A stretch of DNA of 64,000 nucleotides, taken from assembly GCF_003863965.1 (NCBI RefSeq), contig NZ_RRCN01000001.1:434001-498000 (forward strand), in the 5' to 3' direction. The position numbers and the translations under genes are program-made. Shown piece after piece: positions 16,495 to 25,332 of this stretch. Position 1 is the stretch's first letter, and every line of letters begins with the position of its first letter. This DNA comes from Paenibacillus oralis. Lineage in GTDB: Bacteria > Bacillota > Bacilli > Paenibacillales > Paenibacillaceae. The notes beneath the pieces are model-generated. The model was not told the origin of the DNA and made no database searches. It saw only the letters and a list, made by a program, of their open reading frames with translations.

Positions 16495-17777
16495 GCCCAT
16501 TCTCCTTCACAGCGGTATTCCGGGAACAAAAGCTGGACTTCCGAGACGAGAAAACTCATCACATCCTCGGCCATAAACGCAAGCCGGCTTGTGAAGCCGC
16601 GGTCGCCAAACTTCAGGCACATCCGCCATTTCCCGTTGTCCACCCGCACTTCATCGGTAATAAACCGGTTTAGCTCATACGTGATCGCCCGGCTTACGCC
16701 CGGCGGTCGAATTTCCACATCCGTCAGTTCCAGCGCCTCCGCCGCGACAAAAGAATGCACCAGCCGCAAAATCTCGCCCCGGGACCGGACGATCTGCCCC
16801 TGCTGGCGGCGGTAGCTGCCGATGAAATCCTCCTTCTGCCGGTTGGAGAGCAGCGCGTATCCCGGTCTGCTGACCACCGATTCAAAAGGCTCGACCAGCA
16901 TTAGCACCCACCACATATCCGACTTCTCCAGCGGCGAGACGACGGTCAATTCCTCCGGTGTACGTTTGACGTAGCGGATGCTGTCATCGTCGACGTCCAC
17001 GAGGTAACCGTGCTGTACGCCCGTTTTCCGTAAAGGCAGCACGTGCTCAAAGTTAACGCGGTCCGCGGCCGGCACGGGAAAACCGCCCGTCTTCAGCTCA
17101 AGGCGCTGGATGTTCCACAAAGGAATCATATCCGCCCGTTTGTACGGCTCATATTCTTCTAAATGAACGGTAAGCTCCAGCGCCTCTTCCTCCTCGCCGA
17201 GTTCTCCGTCCACCTCGGTCAGCACCGCGTCCACAAATTTATGGGCATACGGATGATTGACCGTTTTCCAGGGCAGCCCGTTGCTGAGGAAAACGTGATA
17301 CAGCTTCTCGATCTCCCGGATGTACGTCATATTCCGCTCCAGCTTGAACTCCACGGCATAGCGGCCTTGGGACGTGGCCAGTTCCCCTTTGAACCGGCGG
17401 CCGCTGAGCAGCAGCTGCTGAATTTCCGCGTACTTGCATTCCAGAAAAAGCGTGCAGATCCGCACCTCTTCACCGCCGCGCAAGCCGGATACCACCGTCC
17501 GCAGATCGATTTTGCCCGCTTCCGTGTCCTCTGGAATCATCGGAAACAGGTACTCATGCAGCGGGTCCCATTCCTCCCTGGAGCACGCGGAGACGAAGAC
17601 GTCGTATTTTCCGTCGTATTCGCCCACTTCCTCGAACACCCGGCGCTCCAGCTGCCGGTTCAGTTCTTCCTGGTATTCCACGAGATTCAGGAACACGCCG
17701 CTCATCAAATTGCGCAGCAGCCGGCGCTGCTGCAAATCCTCCATCTTGCTTAAGCGGTCCATGATAATATCCTTCAT
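16491..17777 (-). CDS. Probable CIS baseplate protein (large)
   Basis: 428 residues, AAGGAGGG before the ATG at 17777, with a 4-nt ATGA overlap with the upstream gene. N-terminus MDRLSKMEDLQQRRLLRN is helical, followed by VFLNLVEYQEELNRQLERRVFEEV and mixed alpha/beta text with two repeated-looking beta regions; no membrane segment. It is a candidate for the TssF/TssK-like wedge or connector on size and gene order only. From memory, related proteins are auto-named normocyte-binding protein, which has no support here. Translationally coupled to both neighbours. Confidence 0.5.
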   Translation of the reverse strand: MKDIIMDRLSKMEDLQQRRLLRNLMSGVFLNLVEYQEELNRQLERRVFEEVGEYDGKYDVFVSACSREEWDPLHEYLFPMIPEDTEAGKIDLRTVVSGLRGGEEVRICTLFLECKYAEIQQLLLSGRRFKGELATSQGRYAVEFKLERNMTYIREIEKLYHVFLSNGLPWKTVNHPYAHKFVDAVLTEVDGELGEEEEALELTVHLEEYEPYKRADMIPLWNIQRLELKTGGFPVPAADRVNFEHVLPLRKTGVQHGYLVDVDDDSIRYVKRTPEELTVVSPLEKSDMWWVLMLVEPFESVVSRPGYALLSNRQKEDFIGSYRRQQGQIVRSRGEILRLVHSFVAAEALELTDVEIRPPGVSRAITYELNRFITDEVRVDNGKWRMCLKFGDRGFTSRLAFMAEDVMSFLVSEVQLLFPEYRCEGEWA

Positions 17778-19843
17778 GAAGCGTTCCCTCCTTTGGAAGA
17801 AGACGGGTCTGCCGGGGAAGCCCCATTTGCCGCCCCGTTACCTGCCGAACCCGCTTCCGCATCGGTATTGGATGTGCCGTCCGTACCGGTATTGGATGTG
17901 TCGCCATCGCCCGTATCGGCATTATCCTTGCCATCCGCACCGTTATCGGCCTTGGCTCCCGTATCCGTCTTGTTACCGCCATCCCCGGTGTTTCCACCAG
18001 CCTTGTTACCGCCGTCTCCATCATTTCCACTGGTCTTCCCGGATCCGGCATTTCCACCGTTCGTGCCGTTGCCGCCAGCTTTGCCGTTACCGCTTGTTGT
18101 CCCGGCCGCGTCTTCACCGCCGCCCGACGGGGTCCCGGACTGCTCTTTAGCGGACGAACCCGCCGCCGCGCTTGACGCCTGCTGGCTTGCCCCGGCTTGG
18201 CCGCCGCCTGCCGAACCCGCCGCTGCTTGCTGCTGCTGATTCACATAACCCGCAGCGTTGCCGCCTGCCCCGGCAGCCTCACCGGATGAGGCCCCCGCCG
18301 GAACCGCGGGATGCAGCTTCTCATCGGCTTGGGAGATTTTGCGCTCCATCGCCAGTACCCGCTCCAGCTTATCAATTTCCTGATAAATTTCCTGCGCCAG
18401 CTTATAAGACTCAATCGCCGCGGCATAATCCATCGCGGCAAGGCTGCGATCGCCTTTTTTCTCCAAATTGTCCGCCTTCAGCGTTCTCGTTTCCTTGTAG
18501 ATGTTGTCGATCTTGCTTTGCGTCTGCTCGATCTTCTCCTCCACTTTCTTTTGCCCGCTCTCGTATTCCGCTTCAATCGCCGCTTTCTTCGCTTTTAAAT
18601 ACACCTCGAGAGCTCCGTTGTAATCCTGACCCTGAAACAGCTTATCGCCTTCTTTGATCACCTCGGACAAGGCTTCAATCGCCCCGGCGCGTTCGATCCT
18701 GGCTTTGATATCCTCCGCCTTAAACGGCTTGTATTTGTCCGCTTGCTTCAGCGCGTCGTTGTAGCTGTCCACCGCCATATCGTAGCTGCCGTCCTGCACA
18801 TAGCCATCGCCGTCGCTGAGGAACTGCGCCACCTGCTGCTTGCCGCGCAGCAGTTGAAAATGCAGCTTGTCCTTCAGCTTGCTGGCGGCGTTCTTCGCCT
18901 CGCTGTAGGACTTCAGCGCCTTGGCATAGTCGCCGGCGGAAGCGTACCGGTCCCCATCCTCCTCGCTCTCAACCATCAGGACGGCCGTCTGGGCCAGCTT
19001 TTCCGCTTGCTTCGCCTTGACGTACCAGACGCCGCCGCCGGCGATCGCCAGCGTCAGCAGCAGCATGGCGCCGCGCAAAATCCACTTTTTGATGTTTTTC
19101 GGTTTTTCCGTAAACGTCTTGTTCACATACACGGCAGCCGCCGTATAATTGCTGACCGATTTTTGCTGCTTGCTGAGCACGACCTCCTCCAGCGTATCGG
19201 TCAAGCTCTCCGGATCGCTCGCTTCCGCGAGCGCGTCCAGCATTTCCGGCAGGTCCACCTGCTCCCAGACGCCCTGGGTCGCCAGCAGCAGCACATCGCC
19301 GTCCGACAGCGGCATTTTGTCCGAAACATACGGCTCGAAGCGGTCGGGCCTGCCCATGTAATTCAGCAGATTGCCGCGTTCTTCGTGATTGTGGTTGCGG
19401 TCCTCGGCCAGCCTTCCCTGATCCAGCATCAGTTGCGTCAAGCTCTGATCCTTGGAGCGCAAATTCACCCGGCCGCCGCGGAATTGATACAGCCGCGCGT
19501 TCCCGCAGGTCGCCCACACCATCCGCGTATAATCCGTGACGACGACCAGCACGCTCGCCTTTAACCGGACCCGGCGGCTTTCGAATTTCAGCCATTCGTG
19601 CGCCGCCTCCAGATCCTGGCGAATTTTGCGGCGGGACATCGAAGGCTTTTCCATAAAGTTTTCCAGAATCACCTCAACCGCCATCTGCGCGCTGCGCACT
19701 TCCTTATCCAGGTCGAGGCCGTCCGCAATGACGTAGCAGGCCATGTCGTCGAGCTCCACGAAAGCGAAATAATCCCGGTTGTCGAAATGCGAACCCGCTT
19801 CGGAGACGAATGCTGTCTTAAAATCGCTGTTCTCCTTCCTCAT
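17774..19843 (-). CDS. Membrane pseudo-PP2C with TPR ectodomain and low-complexity tail
   Basis: 689 residues from the ATG at 19843. Residues 1-245 have a PP2C fold outline (DNRDYF 21-26, ADG 40-42, WATCGNARLYQF 110-121), but the canonical DGxGG reads DGLDL, the late SDG motif reads ATQG (188-191) and the final DNxT reads SNYT (231-234). Several metal ligands are therefore lost and it is probably inactive. A single membrane helix (255-275) follows, then outside the cell about 250 residues of TPR-like repeats (GDYAKALKSYSEAK, GQDYNGALEVYLKAK, MDYAAAIESYKLAQ) and about 170 residues of Gly/Asn/Ala/Ser-rich sequence. It may sense phosphoprotein inside and wall or neighbour outside. Confidence 0.75.
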   Translation of the reverse strand: MRKENSDFKTAFVSEAGSHFDNRDYFAFVELDDMACYVIADGLDLDKEVRSAQMAVEVILENFMEKPSMSRRKIRQDLEAAHEWLKFESRRVRLKASVLVVVTDYTRMVWATCGNARLYQFRGGRVNLRSKDQSLTQLMLDQGRLAEDRNHNHEERGNLLNYMGRPDRFEPYVSDKMPLSDGDVLLLATQGVWEQVDLPEMLDALAEASDPESLTDTLEEVVLSKQQKSVSNYTAAAVYVNKTFTEKPKNIKKWILRGAMLLLTLAIAGGGVWYVKAKQAEKLAQTAVLMVESEEDGDRYASAGDYAKALKSYSEAKNAASKLKDKLHFQLLRGKQQVAQFLSDGDGYVQDGSYDMAVDSYNDALKQADKYKPFKAEDIKARIERAGAIEALSEVIKEGDKLFQGQDYNGALEVYLKAKKAAIEAEYESGQKKVEEKIEQTQSKIDNIYKETRTLKADNLEKKGDRSLAAMDYAAAIESYKLAQEIYQEIDKLERVLAMERKISQADEKLHPAVPAGASSGEAAGAGGNAAGYVNQQQQAAAGSAGGGQAGASQQASSAAAGSSAKEQSGTPSGGGEDAAGTTSGNGKAGGNGTNGGNAGSGKTSGNDGDGGNKAGGNTGDGGNKTDTGAKADNGADGKDNADTGDGDTSNTGTDGTSNTDAEAGSAGNGAANGASPADPSSSKGGNAS

Positions 19844-19885
19844 GCGTTCCCCCGTTCCCCCCGTGCACACGCGCGAGGGTGATGA

Positions 19886-20788
19886 TTAATGCTCCAGAAT
19901 GAGGACCGTCGCATTATCCTGATGCTTGTAGCTCTTCCGCTCCACGCAAGCGATCATTTCCTCCGCCGTTTCCTGCGGCGGCATCCTTTGCATCAGGATC
20001 TCTTCCATCTCCACTTCCGTCAGCGCGTCATAGACGCCATCGCTGCACAGGATAACGATGTCCCCCGGCTCCAGCGGGATCGGCTCGCCGATCTCCATGC
20101 TCATAAAGCCCCCGTACCCCAAATAATTGGTCAGTTGATTTTTCATCGGATTGCCGCTGACCTCTTCCCGGCCGATCTCCCCCGCCAAATATCTGGCTTC
20201 GAGCACGCTCTCAAACGTATCCTTGGAATTCACCGGCAGAAACTCTCCGTCCCGGAACAGCAAAATCAGACTGTCCCCAACCGCGCCCCAATGCAGCCGA
20301 TGATCCGAAATCACGACGGCGACAAGCGTCGTGCCTCCAATCGCTCCGCCAAGCTGCTCCATAATGGCCCGGTTGCTGACAATCGACGCCTTGTGAAAAA
20401 ATTCCGGGATATCCCCGGCGTCATCCTGCTTCAGAAACTCCCGCGAAAACATCGTGACCGCCAGCGTGCTGGCCATCCGGCCGTTGGACACGCCGCTGAT
20501 GCCGTCGGCAAGCACGGCCAGCGTGCCCACCTTGGTCACGGCGCTGGCGAAATAATCGTCCTGCTCCGCGCGCCGGCCGATCGTCTGCGCATTGCCGATC
20601 GAAATCTCCCGGTCCGGCTGCTGCTCCATATCCGCCGAAGGCGGCAAAGGCGCCGCCGTCCGGGCCGGACCCGCGCCAATGGCCGCGCGCAGCCGTTGGC
20701 GCAGGACGATCAAAACAGCGACCACAACAAGCACCGCCGCGTAGACCACGAGCACATCAGTAGTGAACCAATCATCCATCCCCATCAT
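19886..20788 (-). CDS. Membrane-anchored PP2C-type Ser/Thr phosphatase
   Basis: 300 residues. One N-terminal membrane span (about 11-30), then a complete PP2C domain: RRAEQDDYF (72-80), ADGISG (94-99), GAVGDSLILLF, CSDGVYDAL and QDNATVLI. All metal-binding aspartates are present, unlike the paralogue at 17774. In Gram-negative T6SS a PP2C (PppA) reverses the activating phosphorylation by PpkA on an FHA protein; the same trio is here. ATG at 20788 follows TTAGGAG; the stop is 43 nt before the pseudo-PP2C start. Confidence 0.85.
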   Translation of the reverse strand: MMGMDDWFTTDVLVVYAAVLVVVAVLIVLRQRLRAAIGAGPARTAAPLPPSADMEQQPDREISIGNAQTIGRRAEQDDYFASAVTKVGTLAVLADGISGVSNGRMASTLAVTMFSREFLKQDDAGDIPEFFHKASIVSNRAIMEQLGGAIGGTTLVAVVISDHRLHWGAVGDSLILLFRDGEFLPVNSKDTFESVLEARYLAGEIGREEVSGNPMKNQLTNYLGYGGFMSMEIGEPIPLEPGDIVILCSDGVYDALTEVEMEEILMQRMPPQETAEEMIACVERKSYKHQDNATVLILEH

Positions 20789-20796
20789 CCCGGCTC

Positions 20797-21321
20797 CTAA
20801 CCGTTATCCCACTCGAAATGCGGACCGCATAACGGCACAAACACAAACTTGCTGTGCCCGAGTTGGATCAAATCGTAGGCGTTGAGCTCCACGGGAGAGT
20901 ACACCGCCTCATTGTTGTGGTAAGCAAGTCCCGAGGCATCGCCCGGCAGCAGGTAAAAGTTGCGCTTCTTCGGATCATAGACGATGACCGCATGATTGCG
21001 TCTGGACACGGCGTTGTCCCCGATGATCCGGATATGCATCTCTTCGGCGCGGCCGATGAAGTTTTTCTCCGCCATGATCCGGTAGTCTTGACCCATTTGC
21101 GGGCCTTCGACGCACACCAGCCAGCCGGTTACCGGCTGAATCCCGGTCGTTTCCCCCAGGTAAGGCATCGTTTTCTCATCCATGTCCGCGGCGGCCGCAG
21201 GGCTCTGCGCGTTTTTGGGCGCGCGGGCGGGCTGCTCCACGGTCGTATTGCAGTAGGGGCATGTGTTGCCGTGCTTTCTCGAACTAAACATATGCCCGTT
21301 CATACATCTCGTCAGGCTCAT
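20797..21321 (-). CDS. Zinc-ribbon and FHA domain protein
   Basis: About 174 residues counted from ATG at 21321; an ATG at 21333 is too close to the GGAGG site but cannot be excluded. N-terminus has a treble-clef or ribbon pattern (CMNGH, then CPYC). A linker of about 40 residues follows, then an FHA domain: FIGRAEE, AVSRRNHAVIVYD (phosphothreonine-binding Ser-Arg and His) and a C-terminal beta strand set. FHA domains bind phosphothreonine, so this is a probable reader of the locus kinase. The stop is 8 nt before the PP2C start. Confidence 0.8.
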   Translation of the reverse strand: MSLTRCMNGHMFSSRKHGNTCPYCNTTVEQPARAPKNAQSPAAAADMDEKTMPYLGETTGIQPVTGWLVCVEGPQMGQDYRIMAEKNFIGRAEEMHIRIIGDNAVSRRNHAVIVYDPKKRNFYLLPGDASGLAYHNNEAVYSPVELNAYDLIQLGHSKFVFVPLCGPHFEWDNG

Positions 21322-21366
21322 TTTTCGATTCATTCCTCCGTATGTAAATGTAAGTGGGAGTACCGC

Positions 21367-21906
21367 TTATTTAATCAACAGCCTGGTGTTCGCGATAAAA
21401 ATCATATCTCCCGCACCGACCCGTACCGGCTCTTCGGCAATGAGCCGATTCGCGTCGCTGCGTCCCGCCTTGCGAATTCCCGTCCCGCTGTAAGATTCCG
21501 CGTCCTCGATATACCATTCGGCGCCAACGCGGTTCAATACGGCATGTTCCGGGCTGACCAGCGAGGCGTACTCGCAATCCGTCAAATCGATATCCACTTC
21601 GCCTTGATCCGATTTCTTGCCGATCAATACGGACGTCTCCCCTTTTATCAGCCATTCCTTCACCCGTTCTCCATCGTCATCCAGCAGCACGATTTTGCTC
21701 ACTTCCTGCGGCTTCCTGCCCGGACTCAGCTTCGGGTCGCCCCCCGTCCAGAGGATGGCCGAGATGATCACGGCGGACACCGCAACCGTGCCCATTTGCG
21801 CCACATAATAAACCGGCCGCAGCAATACATAGATCACCAAACCGACCAGTATGGCGTATATCATGAGTTCAATATATAAGATCCAAGCGGATTTCTCCGT
21901 CTTCAC
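21367..21906 (-). CDS. Two-span membrane protein with cytosolic FHA domain
   Basis: 179 residues, GTG start at 21906. Two membrane helices (about 8-30 and 36-53) are followed by an FHA domain: VLIGKKSDQGEVDIDL, SPEHAVLNR in place of the usual SRxHA, and YIEDAESYSGTGI. The Arg of the phosphopeptide pocket is replaced by Pro, which may weaken or change phosphothreonine binding. Likely recruits phosphorylated components to the membrane. Confidence 0.75.
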   Translation of the reverse strand: MKTEKSAWILYIELMIYAILVGLVIYVLLRPVYYVAQMGTVAVSAVIISAILWTGGDPKLSPGRKPQEVSKIVLLDDDGERVKEWLIKGETSVLIGKKSDQGEVDIDLTDCEYASLVSPEHAVLNRVGAEWYIEDAESYSGTGIRKAGRSDANRLIAEEPVRVGAGDMIFIANTRLLIK

Positions 21907-21943
21907 AGGCAGCTACCCCCGTCAGATGAATTCATCTCAATTG

Positions 21944-22396
21944 TTATTTCTTGCGATAGCCGAAAAAGCTATTGAACAAGGCGGAAGTATCCAGCGGATT
22001 TTTCCCTTCGGCTTCCTTCCCTTGTTCCGAGTCCTTCTGCCCTTTGCGCGGCATGGCAAAAAACTGCTCAAACTGCTCCCTCATCCGCGCGGGATCGAAA
22101 GGTTCCGCTGCCGCCGCCCCTCCGCCGGTCCGCCGCTGCGCTTCCGGCCCCGGCTTTCCGCTGCCTCCCGGCGCGCCGAAGTTCCCGCGCTGCAAGCGCT
22201 CATCGTAAGCGGCCCGGCGCTCCGCGTCGCTTAACGTTTCATAGGCTTCAACGATGTCTTTAAATCTTTGCTCCGCCTGGGGATCTCCGCGGTTTGCATC
22301 CGGATGATGGCGCTTGGCCAGCTTGCGGTAAGCAGCCTTGATCTCGGAGGCTTCCGCGTTCCGGGAAACGCCCAGCCGTTCGTAATAGTCCGCCAA
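21944..22396 (-). CDS. J-domain (DnaJ-like) protein of the CIS locus
   Basis: 150 residues. Start taken at TTG 22396 ([13 protein letters not shown] follows) with GGAG five to six bases before it; the longer reading runs into the palindrome. Residues 1-70 are a J domain with the HPD motif ([11 protein letters not shown]) and the [13 protein letters not shown] helix. The rest is a Gly/Pro-rich linker and a short C-terminal helix ([11 protein letters not shown]). It lacks the zinc-finger and substrate domains of housekeeping DnaJ, so it is a specialised partner, most likely of the Hsp70-like protein at 12768. Confidence 0.85.
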   Translation of the reverse strand: MADYYERLGVSRNAEASEIKAAYRKLAKRHHPDANRGDPQAEQRFKDIVEAYETLSDAERRAAYDERLQRGNFGAPGGSGKPGPEAQRRTGGGAAAAEPFDPARMREQFEQFFAMPRKGQKDSEQGKEAEGKNPLDTSALFNSFFGYRKK

Positions 22397-22430
22397 ATGT
22401 TCTCCTACTTTCGAATTCGTGATAGGTATA

Positions 22431-22467
22431 GTAAATCTCAAGAGGCCCCGGGCCTCTTGAGATTTAC
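22431..22467. promoter_or_regulatory. Perfect 18-bp-arm palindrome between tube and J-domain genes
   Basis: GTAAATCTCAAGAGGCCC, one C, then the exact reverse complement. It lies after the tube stop and before the J-domain ribosome site. No T-run follows on either strand, so it is not a standard terminator. It may be an RNA stem that protects the tube message or causes partial read-through, keeping tube levels above those of regulatory genes, or a protein-binding palindrome. Confidence 0.6.
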
Positions 22468-22502
22468 GAAATGCGGGCGCCCGCGCGCCCTATGAAGCAA
22501 GC

Positions 22503-22937
22503 TTAGATGTCGTTGACCGGATAGCCGCCGTTGAGCTTGGCCAGTTCGGTCTTGTCTTTCTTCTGCTTCACATAGAGCTCGAATTGCCCGATGCCTTCGG
22601 TGTCGCCAAACGCTTCCTTATAGTCGACCACAAATGCGTTCGGGAATACGATCTCCCGCACCACCTGGTTGGCGGCGATGACTTCCAGCGTCAGCTTGCG
22701 GTAGCAGTCCGCTTTTTCCGCAGGAACCAGCGACCACAGGGCCAGCTTCAGCGTATCGTCGGCTTTGTCGCCGTCGGTCGCCGTGATGATTTTGCCGATA
22801 ATTCTCAGCGTGGAACCCACGTCCGTGGATCTGGCGTTGGAGTCGTCCGGCGTATCGGTGTCATAATACACCTTCTGGATGTTGTCCAATCCCAGTTCGA
22901 TCGTTTCGGCACCTTCAACTTTCAGTCTGAATCCCAT
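22503..22937 (-). CDS. CIS tube (Hcp-like) protein
   Basis: 144 residues from ATG 22937 behind GAGGAGGATG; the longer reading lacks a ribosome site. Short beta-rich protein starting GFRLKVEGAETIELGLDNI, ending in FELYVKQKKDKTELAKLNGGYPV, with strands of the length seen in Hcp and phage tube subunits (VFPNAFVVDYKEAFGDTEGIGQFEL). It directly follows the sheath gene, the usual order in CIS loci. The inferred role is stacked hexameric rings inside the sheath. From memory, related proteins carry the odd automatic name membrane-associated protease 1; no protease motif is present. Confidence 0.7.
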   Translation of the reverse strand: MGFRLKVEGAETIELGLDNIQKVYYDTDTPDDSNARSTDVGSTLRIIGKIITATDGDKADDTLKLALWSLVPAEKADCYRKLTLEVIAANQVVREIVFPNAFVVDYKEAFGDTEGIGQFELYVKQKKDKTELAKLNGGYPVNDI

Positions 22938-23081
22938 AAATACATCCTCCTCAAGGTAAAAATATGATGGCTCCAGGGCGTTGCTATCCAAGTGGACAGC
23001 CCGCCCCGGAATTTATGTAACGAGGGCGGTCACCGGATGGCAGCCGGTCCTCCTACATACGAAAATTGTGCTCGAATATGC

Positions 23082-25253
23082 CTAAGCTTTGACGGGGCTT
23101 GTGCCCTTGGTGATCATCACTTCGAGATTTTTCACGTTGCCATTGTAGATCAAGTCGATATGGCAAAGGTTGTTTTTCTCGTCGATGACGTAATTCATAT
23201 CGTCCCCGTCATAGATGATCGAGTTGATGAAGCCTCGCTTGGCCAGCCATTGACTCTTCTGGCTGGTCGGGTTGTTGCTGAAAAATTTAATAATATTTTC
23301 ATGCTTGAAGTCGGCGGTCTGGAAGCGTAAAATCCGCTCGATATACGTGCTGACCAGCGTCTTGTAAATCGAGTCGAATCCGTCCTCGGACGCCGCCAGG
23401 CTTCTCGCTTTGTAAACAGTGATGCGGCGAATGTCTTTACCCTGGAGCTGTGCGTTTTCCGAGGAGAAAACAAAGCCGAAATTTTTCCGGTTGATCGAAT
23501 CCTTGATCGTATTCGTGAAGCCGGTGATTTCTTTGGCCATGGTCGTCACGGCGCGCAGGCTGTTGTCCCCCGCTTCGATGTCGAAGCGCACGCCCGGAAA
23601 CTCCTTGCTTGTGTTCTTGAACGATTCCCGCAGGTATTCCGGACACTGATAAGCGGCCGCAATCCCGGCGGCGACGTAAGACGCCCCCACGTAAACGCCC
23701 TCGATCCACAGCTTCAGAATGTCTTCCTTCTCGCGGGAGAGCTGAGCCGCCCCGCCTTCGGTTTTAACCATGCGGCTGTCGATGATCACGCCCGACTTCT
23801 CCTTGGGGATGACCGTGAAGTTCGGCAGACACGGGATGGCGAATTCGCTGTAATCCTTGCGGATGAGCGGCGCACATTTGTCAATGTATTTGTCGACTCC
23901 CGAGGTGGCGATGTTGTTGAACGTCGTCTCCTCGCCCGATTCGAAGCTGAAGAAAACCTGCACCTTGAATTCCTTCACGACCGTAAGCAGCATCGCCAGC
24001 GATTCCATGTTGTTGCCGTCCTGCTTGACGATTTTCTCGTTGCCCTTAAAGCGCTCGCGGCTGACTTTCACTTTGCCCGCGCTTTCCAGCTCGACCGAAG
24101 GCACGATGCCAAACCAGATCGTATCCGTGAAATCGTTTTTCGCGTTAACGGTGTTCAGATACGTCTCCAGCCGCGGGATGTTGGAGCTCTTGACGGTCAT
24201 CTCCAGCTTGCTGTTCGTGACGAGCATTGACGGCTGCATCCCTCTGTTCTTCACGGCATATTGGTCAAAAAACATTTTCACGCCCAAAATTTTCTCCACG
24301 AGCGGTTTGACCGTTTTTACAAAATCGTCCTTGGCCGTCTTGTAAAATTCCAGATACGTGTTGTAATTTTGCACTTCCTGTTCCACGTTGACTTCCGTGC
24401 TTACGGCCGGCAACGGGCTAAAGGTACGTACAACCAAATCGCGAACATAACCGGATGGAGCCTCCGTAATCGAGTTGTAATCATCTTCGAAGACAACCGC
24501 CAACCCGTTGGAGCCCTTCTCGTCGAGCAGCACCAGCTCCGTGCTTTCGCTCTTCGGCGCTTCGATGATTTTCAATTCGCCGCTTTCTCCGATCGTCAGC
24601 ATCCCGATCTGCACCGCTTCGGCGTCTTTTTCCTCACTGGAGCCTCCCAGCAGAAGCCGTGTTTTAATGTCCTCGATCGCCAGCGGCAGCATCGCCATCA
24701 CATTGTTATAATTTGCACTTGCCTCTTCAAACATCGCATTCAGCTTGTCGCCCAAATCCAACTTCTTCGGATCTTCTTCATCCAGTTTGTCATATTGTCC
24801 GTACAAGTAATGGATTTCTTTGCGCACCTGCCGGATATCGTCCATAACCTTTTTCGGTGAAATCATATCGAGCAAATTCTCGAATTTGAAATCGACGTTG
24901 GTCATGCCCTGGCTCCGCTTCGTATCGATCAGCGTAAACAGCATTTTCAGAAAATCGTTGTTCTGGTCGATCCGGATTTCCGAAATCGCATCTTCCGCGA
25001 TGCCCTCGGGTTTTTTCAGCGTATAAACGACTTTCTGGTTGGCCGCATTGAAAAACGAATACACGCACGGCGAAAACTTGGTCAAAAATTCGTCAAAGCT
25101 GCGTATGAGCAGATGCTCGTTGATCTCCTTGATCTTGTCGTCGCTTAAGCTGTCGATCCCTTTGACATCGCCCACAATTGTCAGCAAGTCCAGTTTCTCC
25201 GGATTGATCTCATCAAACAGCATCGTCCGATTGGTTTGATTGATGATATCCAT
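23082..25253 (-). CDS. CIS sheath-like protein (fused TssB/TssC size)
   Basis: 723 residues; GGAGGAGG before the ATG at 25253. Residues about 55-210 (FDEFLTKFSPCVYSFFNAA, VDFKFENLLDMISPKKVMDDI, then LGDKLNAMFEEASANYNNVMAMLPLAIEDI) are helical and could be the TssB-like half. Residues about 350-700 include WIEGVYVGASYVAAGIAAAYQ (split here only for description), the shape of a sheath core segment, and a beta-rich C-terminal end (CHIDLIYNGNVKNLEVMI). Length roughly equals TssB plus TssC. It is first in a leftward gene row and just before the tube gene. I infer a single-chain contractile sheath. Automatic names such as transcriptional regulator (from memory) are not supported. Confidence 0.65.
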   Translation of the reverse strand: MDIINQTNRTMLFDEINPEKLDLLTIVGDVKGIDSLSDDKIKEINEHLLIRSFDEFLTKFSPCVYSFFNAANQKVVYTLKKPEGIAEDAISEIRIDQNNDFLKMLFTLIDTKRSQGMTNVDFKFENLLDMISPKKVMDDIRQVRKEIHYLYGQYDKLDEEDPKKLDLGDKLNAMFEEASANYNNVMAMLPLAIEDIKTRLLLGGSSEEKDAEAVQIGMLTIGESGELKIIEAPKSESTELVLLDEKGSNGLAVVFEDDYNSITEAPSGYVRDLVVRTFSPLPAVSTEVNVEQEVQNYNTYLEFYKTAKDDFVKTVKPLVEKILGVKMFFDQYAVKNRGMQPSMLVTNSKLEMTVKSSNIPRLETYLNTVNAKNDFTDTIWFGIVPSVELESAGKVKVSRERFKGNEKIVKQDGNNMESLAMLLTVVKEFKVQVFFSFESGEETTFNNIATSGVDKYIDKCAPLIRKDYSEFAIPCLPNFTVIPKEKSGVIIDSRMVKTEGGAAQLSREKEDILKLWIEGVYVGASYVAAGIAAAYQCPEYLRESFKNTSKEFPGVRFDIEAGDNSLRAVTTMAKEITGFTNTIKDSINRKNFGFVFSSENAQLQGKDIRRITVYKARSLAASEDGFDSIYKTLVSTYIERILRFQTADFKHENIIKFFSNNPTSQKSQWLAKRGFINSIIYDGDDMNYVIDEKNNLCHIDLIYNGNVKNLEVMITKGTSPVKA

Positions 25254-25332
25254 ATGATCTTTTTGTCCTCCTCCCGCTTCTTCAAAGACGCATTACCTAT
25301 GCCAAAAACCCCATAATTCATGCGGCTGTAGC

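Noticed and set aside
23082..25253. Transcriptional regulator
   Set aside because: No DNA-binding motif is visible; size and gene order fit a sheath protein better.
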